Origin: Spirochaetales bacterium
GTDB taxonomy: Bacteria > Spirochaetota > Spirochaetia > DSM-27196 > SLST01
Assembly (NCBI GenBank): GCA_007130265.1
Contig: SLST01000344.1
Location: 1 to 8,611 of the forward strand
Direction: 5' to 3'
DNA: 8,611 nt
The translations under genes were made by a program, and so were the position numbers. The notes under the pieces were generated by a model. The model had not been told where the DNA came from. It saw only the letters and a program-made list of their open reading frames with translations, and did no database searches. Shown in pieces: positions 6,031 through 8,611 of the stretch. How positions within the stretch are numbered: the stretch's first letter is position 1; each line of letters opens with the position of its first letter.

Positions 6031-6498
6031 TCAGAAGAGCTTGCGCGAGTCGACGAGCAGCGTCACCGGTCCGTCATTGGTCGCCCTAATCTCCATGTGC
6101 GCCCCGAAGACCCCGGTCTCGACGAGATACCCGGCACCACGCCACCATCCTATGAGCGCCTCGTAGAGGCCCTCTGCAGCACGCGGGTCTGCCGCAGCGT
6201 TGTAGCTCGGCCTTCGCCCTCTGCGCATGTCTCCGTGGAGCGTGAACTGGCTGACGGCCAGTATGCCGCGCCTCTCGCGGTTCGGCCCGGAAAGGTCCGA
6301 CAGAGCCACGTTCATCCGGCCGTGGCCGTCCGGGAAGACTCGCGCGCCCGCGGACTTCGACCCGACGTAGGCCACGTCGGTCTCGTTGTCGCCCTCCTCC
6401 ACCCCAATGTAGACGAGCAGCCCCCGGTCGACCGAACCGACACAACGCCCCTCTACCCGTACCGACGCGGCCCGCACCCGCTGGATGACGGCCCGCAT
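6031..6498 (-). CDS. dtd: D-aminoacyl-tRNA deacylase
   Basis: Hydrolyses D-amino acids (and mischarged glycine) from tRNA in the cytoplasm, a chiral proofreading step in translation. The 155 residues align along the whole family: MRAVIQRV at the N-terminus, GLLVYIGVEEGD (26-37), the active-site SQFTLHGD (83-90), RRGRRPSYNAA (92-102), ETGVFGAHM and the Gly-cis-Pro motif NDGPVT (141-146) that excludes L-amino acids. The segment VGSKSAGARVF replaces the more usual LA-KI-NLR-F and is the main deviation. The ATG overlaps the TPR-gene stop as TGATG. Only a weak GAGGG lies 10 bases upstream, so translation is probably coupled to the upstream gene. It is the last gene of its operon, and prs ends 37 bases away on the opposite strand. 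Confidence 0.97.
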   Translation of the reverse strand: MRAVIQRVRAASVRVEGRCVGSVDRGLLVYIGVEEGDNETDVAYVGSKSAGARVFPDGHGRMNVALSDLSGPNRERRGILAVSQFTLHGDMRRGRRPSYNAAADPRAAEGLYEALIGWWRGAGYLVETGVFGAHMEIRATNDGPVTLLVDSRKLF

Positions 6499-7589
6499 CA
6501 GCGGTCGGCCCTCGCGACGATCCTGCGGATGCCGGTGGCCGTCAGACCGATCTGCCCGTCACGGTAGGAAAGCCTCCCGATCAACTCCACCGCGCCGGGC
6601 TCCACCTCTGCGGCAAAGGGCACCGTGACCGGGACCGTGCCTTCCAGAACCCGCGCAGTCTCGTACCCAACCAGCAGCGTGAAGGTGATCGCCTCTTCGC
6701 CCACGCGGATGTTGCTCGTCTGTCCGCTCCACCTGACGTAGACCCCCTCGTAGAGCCACGGTTCGGAGGCAACCTCCACGTAGGAGAAGTTATCGCGAAA
6801 GTCGACAAAAGTGGGTTCGCGGAAGTATCTCGCGACGAGCCGGATACGCTCCTTGACGAGCGGGCTCGCATTCGACTGCAGGATACGATTCGCCTCGCGG
6901 CGGGCGAGGTTGTCCCGAAAACCGTTGAACAGCTCGCCGACCCGCGACAACAGTGCGGCGACTTCCTCGTCGCCGAGCTCGTAGCGGAACTCTCCTGCGT
7001 CTTGCGTCAACTCGTCCGGGAGCGCGGTCGCACTGATCGGCTGAACGCCATCGCGAAGGGGCTCGTCGGGCCGGACCACGTTGCGAATCACCGCCGGCAG
7101 GAACGCTATCCCGAGCGCAGCGATCGCGGCTGCGCCGACGGCGATCGGCGCCCATGCAGGCAAGGCAAAACCGACCGGCGGGAAGAAGCGGGCGAGTTGA
7201 CCGGACTCCGCCATCGTCACAAACTCTGCAGTATCTTCGGTGCGACGAACCAGGGCGAGCCCGCGCCTGGCAACGGCGTTCCTCGGCTCGCGATCGAGCA
7301 CCGCCAGCCACATGGCCAACGCTTCGCGTATCTCGCGACGACGCAGATGCACCGCAGCGAGGCCGAGCTCTACCCGGACGTCGTCACGTTTGATCTGATG
7401 CGCACGCTGCAGGTACGAGTACGCGCCGCCGAAATCACCGACGTAGAGACATGCGGTACCGAGCAGCCGATAGAACGTGAAATTGTCCCGGTAGAGAAAT
7501 ACCTGCGACTCGAGCAGCGAGATGACCTGGGAGTACTTTCGGGAGCGCAGCAGCCGGTCGGCCCGGCTCAGCGTCTTTGACCCCCGCAC
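6498..7589 (-). CDS. TPR-repeat protein with one transmembrane segment
   Basis: A 363-residue protein whose N-terminal 115 residues look like about three tetratricopeptide-type helical pairs (LLRSRKYSQVISLLES, FTFYRLLGTACLYVGDFGGA, LGLAAVHLRRREIREALAMW, ending LDREPRNAVARRGLA). A strongly hydrophobic segment (about 143-168) follows, then a soluble C-terminal region of about 190 residues whose end is beta-rich. With no signal peptide, the TPR part should be cytoplasmic and the C-terminal part outside the inner membrane, so it may link cytoplasmic partners to the envelope. The GTG start at 7589 has GGAAGG 5 bases upstream, overlapping the previous stop. The gap to the secreted-protein gene is 2 bases, and dtd follows with a 1-base overlap. 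I cannot name the family of the C-terminal domain. Confidence 0.85.
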   Translation of the reverse strand: MRGSKTLSRADRLLRSRKYSQVISLLESQVFLYRDNFTFYRLLGTACLYVGDFGGAYSYLQRAHQIKRDDVRVELGLAAVHLRRREIREALAMWLAVLDREPRNAVARRGLALVRRTEDTAEFVTMAESGQLARFFPPVGFALPAWAPIAVGAAAIAALGIAFLPAVIRNVVRPDEPLRDGVQPISATALPDELTQDAGEFRYELGDEEVAALLSRVGELFNGFRDNLARREANRILQSNASPLVKERIRLVARYFREPTFVDFRDNFSYVEVASEPWLYEGVYVRWSGQTSNIRVGEEAITFTLLVGYETARVLEGTVPVTVPFAAEVEPGAVELIGRLSYRDGQIGLTATGIRRIVARADR

Positions 7590-7591
7590 GA

Positions 7592-8566
7592 CTACCTTCC
7601 GCGAACCTGACTCGAGATCGCGTCGAGCTCTGCCTGCAGTCGCTCGACCTCAACCGGATCGACGTCGGCCTCATCGAGCAGCGCATTGATCCGCGCCACG
7701 ATCTGCGTGAGTCGGACCAGCAGCCGATCGTGTTCCGGCGCGAGGGCCGCCGCCTCCGGCGTCAGGTATCCTTCCGATGAGAGATTGCCGAGATAGGTGA
7801 CCACCGAGTACGATTGCCCCGGCTCAATCCGTTCGTCGGTATAGAGAACCAGTATCGCCGAATCGTTGATCGAATACGGCAGCCGGTTGAAGTTCCGGTT
7901 CTCGTCGGCCGCGTACCCCCATGCCGAGTCAGTCAGGCGTTTCCAGTTTGCGAGCACCGCTTCCTCGGCAGGGGTGACGCCCTCGCCGAACAGCATCAGC
8001 TGGAGACCATAGCCTGATCCGGCATCCGGAGTACTGGTAACGTACGGTACGCCGGGACCCGGGTCGAGGCGGGCCTCGCGGTTGAACCGAGGCGTCGTTG
8101 GCGTGGCGAAATGAACGTTGCTCCGCTCCCCGAGGTAGGTGTCGAGGAGCAGCCGCACGGCGGTGCTCAACGCGTGCTCACCGGTGTTAGTGACCGTGAC
8201 GACGACCTGCAGCGCGTCGGTCCGGTTTGCAGTCCTGCCGCGCGTGAAGCGGAAGAGCTGCTCGACCCGCAGCGTTGCGCTGGTCCAGACGAACCCGACC
8301 TCCTCCTCCCTCTGCACGACAAACTGACGAAACCGACCGCTGTCGCCCATGCGATGAACCCGATTGTCCTCGCGCACGTCGAGAGCGGACGTGCGCGGGT
8401 CATCCGGGTAGAGCAGAGAGACCCATTCACCATCGATCAGAAGGTCGATGGAGAATCGAGCCGAGTTCTCGTGGAGAGTGAGCCGAATGTCACCACGACT
8501 GACCTCGAGAGCACCCGCAGCAACCGTTACAAGAAGAATCAGAATAGTCGGTACGGCTCGCCTCAT
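7592..8566 (-). CDS. hypothetical secreted protein with beta-rich body and C-terminal coiled coil
   Basis: I do not recognise the family of this 324-residue protein. A classic signal peptide is visible: MRRAVPT, a hydrophobic core ILILLVTVAAGA, and likely cleavage near residue 19 before LEVSRGDI. There is no lipobox cysteine. The body (about 20-265) is rich in alternating hydrophobic strands, including LQVVVTVTNTGEHALSTAVR, followed by LLLDTYLGER, a layout like that of extracellular beta-sandwich domains. The stretch EPGQSYSVVTYLGNLS ends it. Residues about 278-320 form a charged amphipathic helix with heptad-like spacing, probably a coiled coil. The ATG at 8566 has GAGAGGGG 6 bases upstream and overlaps the previous stop as ATGA. 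Its tight linkage to the TPR membrane protein suggests the two act together in the periplasm; that is inference. Confidence 0.85.
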   Translation of the reverse strand: MRRAVPTILILLVTVAAGALEVSRGDIRLTLHENSARFSIDLLIDGEWVSLLYPDDPRTSALDVREDNRVHRMGDSGRFRQFVVQREEEVGFVWTSATLRVEQLFRFTRGRTANRTDALQVVVTVTNTGEHALSTAVRLLLDTYLGERSNVHFATPTTPRFNREARLDPGPGVPYVTSTPDAGSGYGLQLMLFGEGVTPAEEAVLANWKRLTDSAWGYAADENRNFNRLPYSINDSAILVLYTDERIEPGQSYSVVTYLGNLSSEGYLTPEAAALAPEHDRLLVRLTQIVARINALLDEADVDPVEVERLQAELDAISSQVRGR

Positions 8567-8611
8567 TCGCCGCCCCTCTCCGACTCCAGCAAGACACCCT
8601 GAAGCTCGAGC
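8563..8611 (-). CDS. 3' end of an unidentified gene (partial)
   Basis: An open frame enters from the window edge and ends at a TGA overlapping the next gene's ATG as ATGA. Only 15 codons are visible, reading LELQGVLLESERGGE. The overlap matches the other junctions in this operon, which is the main reason to call it. The frame is too short to identify a product. Confidence 0.4.
   Translation of the reverse strand, partial: LELQGVLLESERGGE

Noticed and set aside
7002..7580. 192-codon plus-strand frame opposite the TPR gene
   Set aside because: The minus frame has TPR-like helices, a membrane span, a Shine-Dalgarno and coupled junctions; the plus frame has none of these.

Overview
This GC-rich, gene-dense bacterial window contains ten well-supported genes or gene ends with recognisable starts, plus one unfamiliar secreted protein. 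There is no sign of a mobile element, CRISPR array or RNA gene. I infer a GC-rich spirochaete. The long, divergent ribose-phosphate pyrophosphokinase and the variant CMP-kinase motif (LNSGNFYRA in place of LD(T/S)GA-YR) both recall that phylum, but a database search would be needed to confirm it.

Left part, minus strand (positions 4144 down to 1): recA, then scpA, scpB, rluB, cmk and the first codons of a further gene. A well-formed promoter precedes recA and another precedes scpA. From scpA onward every junction overlaps (GTGA, a 14-base overlap, ATGA, ATGA), so this is a tightly coupled operon. It joins recombination (RecA), chromosome condensation and segregation (the ScpAB subunits of SMC-kleisin), rRNA pseudouridylation and pyrimidine nucleotide supply.

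Middle part, plus strand (4145-5993): an unrecognised, probably exported protein of 237 residues, diverging from recA, then prs (PRPP synthase), which has its own promoter. PRPP feeds purine, pyrimidine, NAD, histidine and tryptophan synthesis.

Right part, minus strand (8611 down to 6031): the last codons of an unknown gene, a secreted beta-rich protein with a C-terminal coiled coil, a membrane-anchored TPR protein, and dtd (D-aminoacyl-tRNA deacylase). The junctions overlap or nearly touch (ATGA, 2-base gap, TGATG), so this is a second coupled operon. It converges on prs.

The most interesting signal is in the starts. Genes at the head of transcription units (scpA, prs and the 4145 gene) have no Shine-Dalgarno sequence. 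Instead they carry a -10-like hexamer 6 to 10 bases before the start codon, which predicts leaderless or nearly leaderless mRNAs. Most genes inside operons have clear purine-rich Shine-Dalgarno sequences. The longest non-coding stretch is the 115-base divergent region at 4030-4144, which holds the recA and 4145-gene promoters. No interval over 300 bases lacks a gene.
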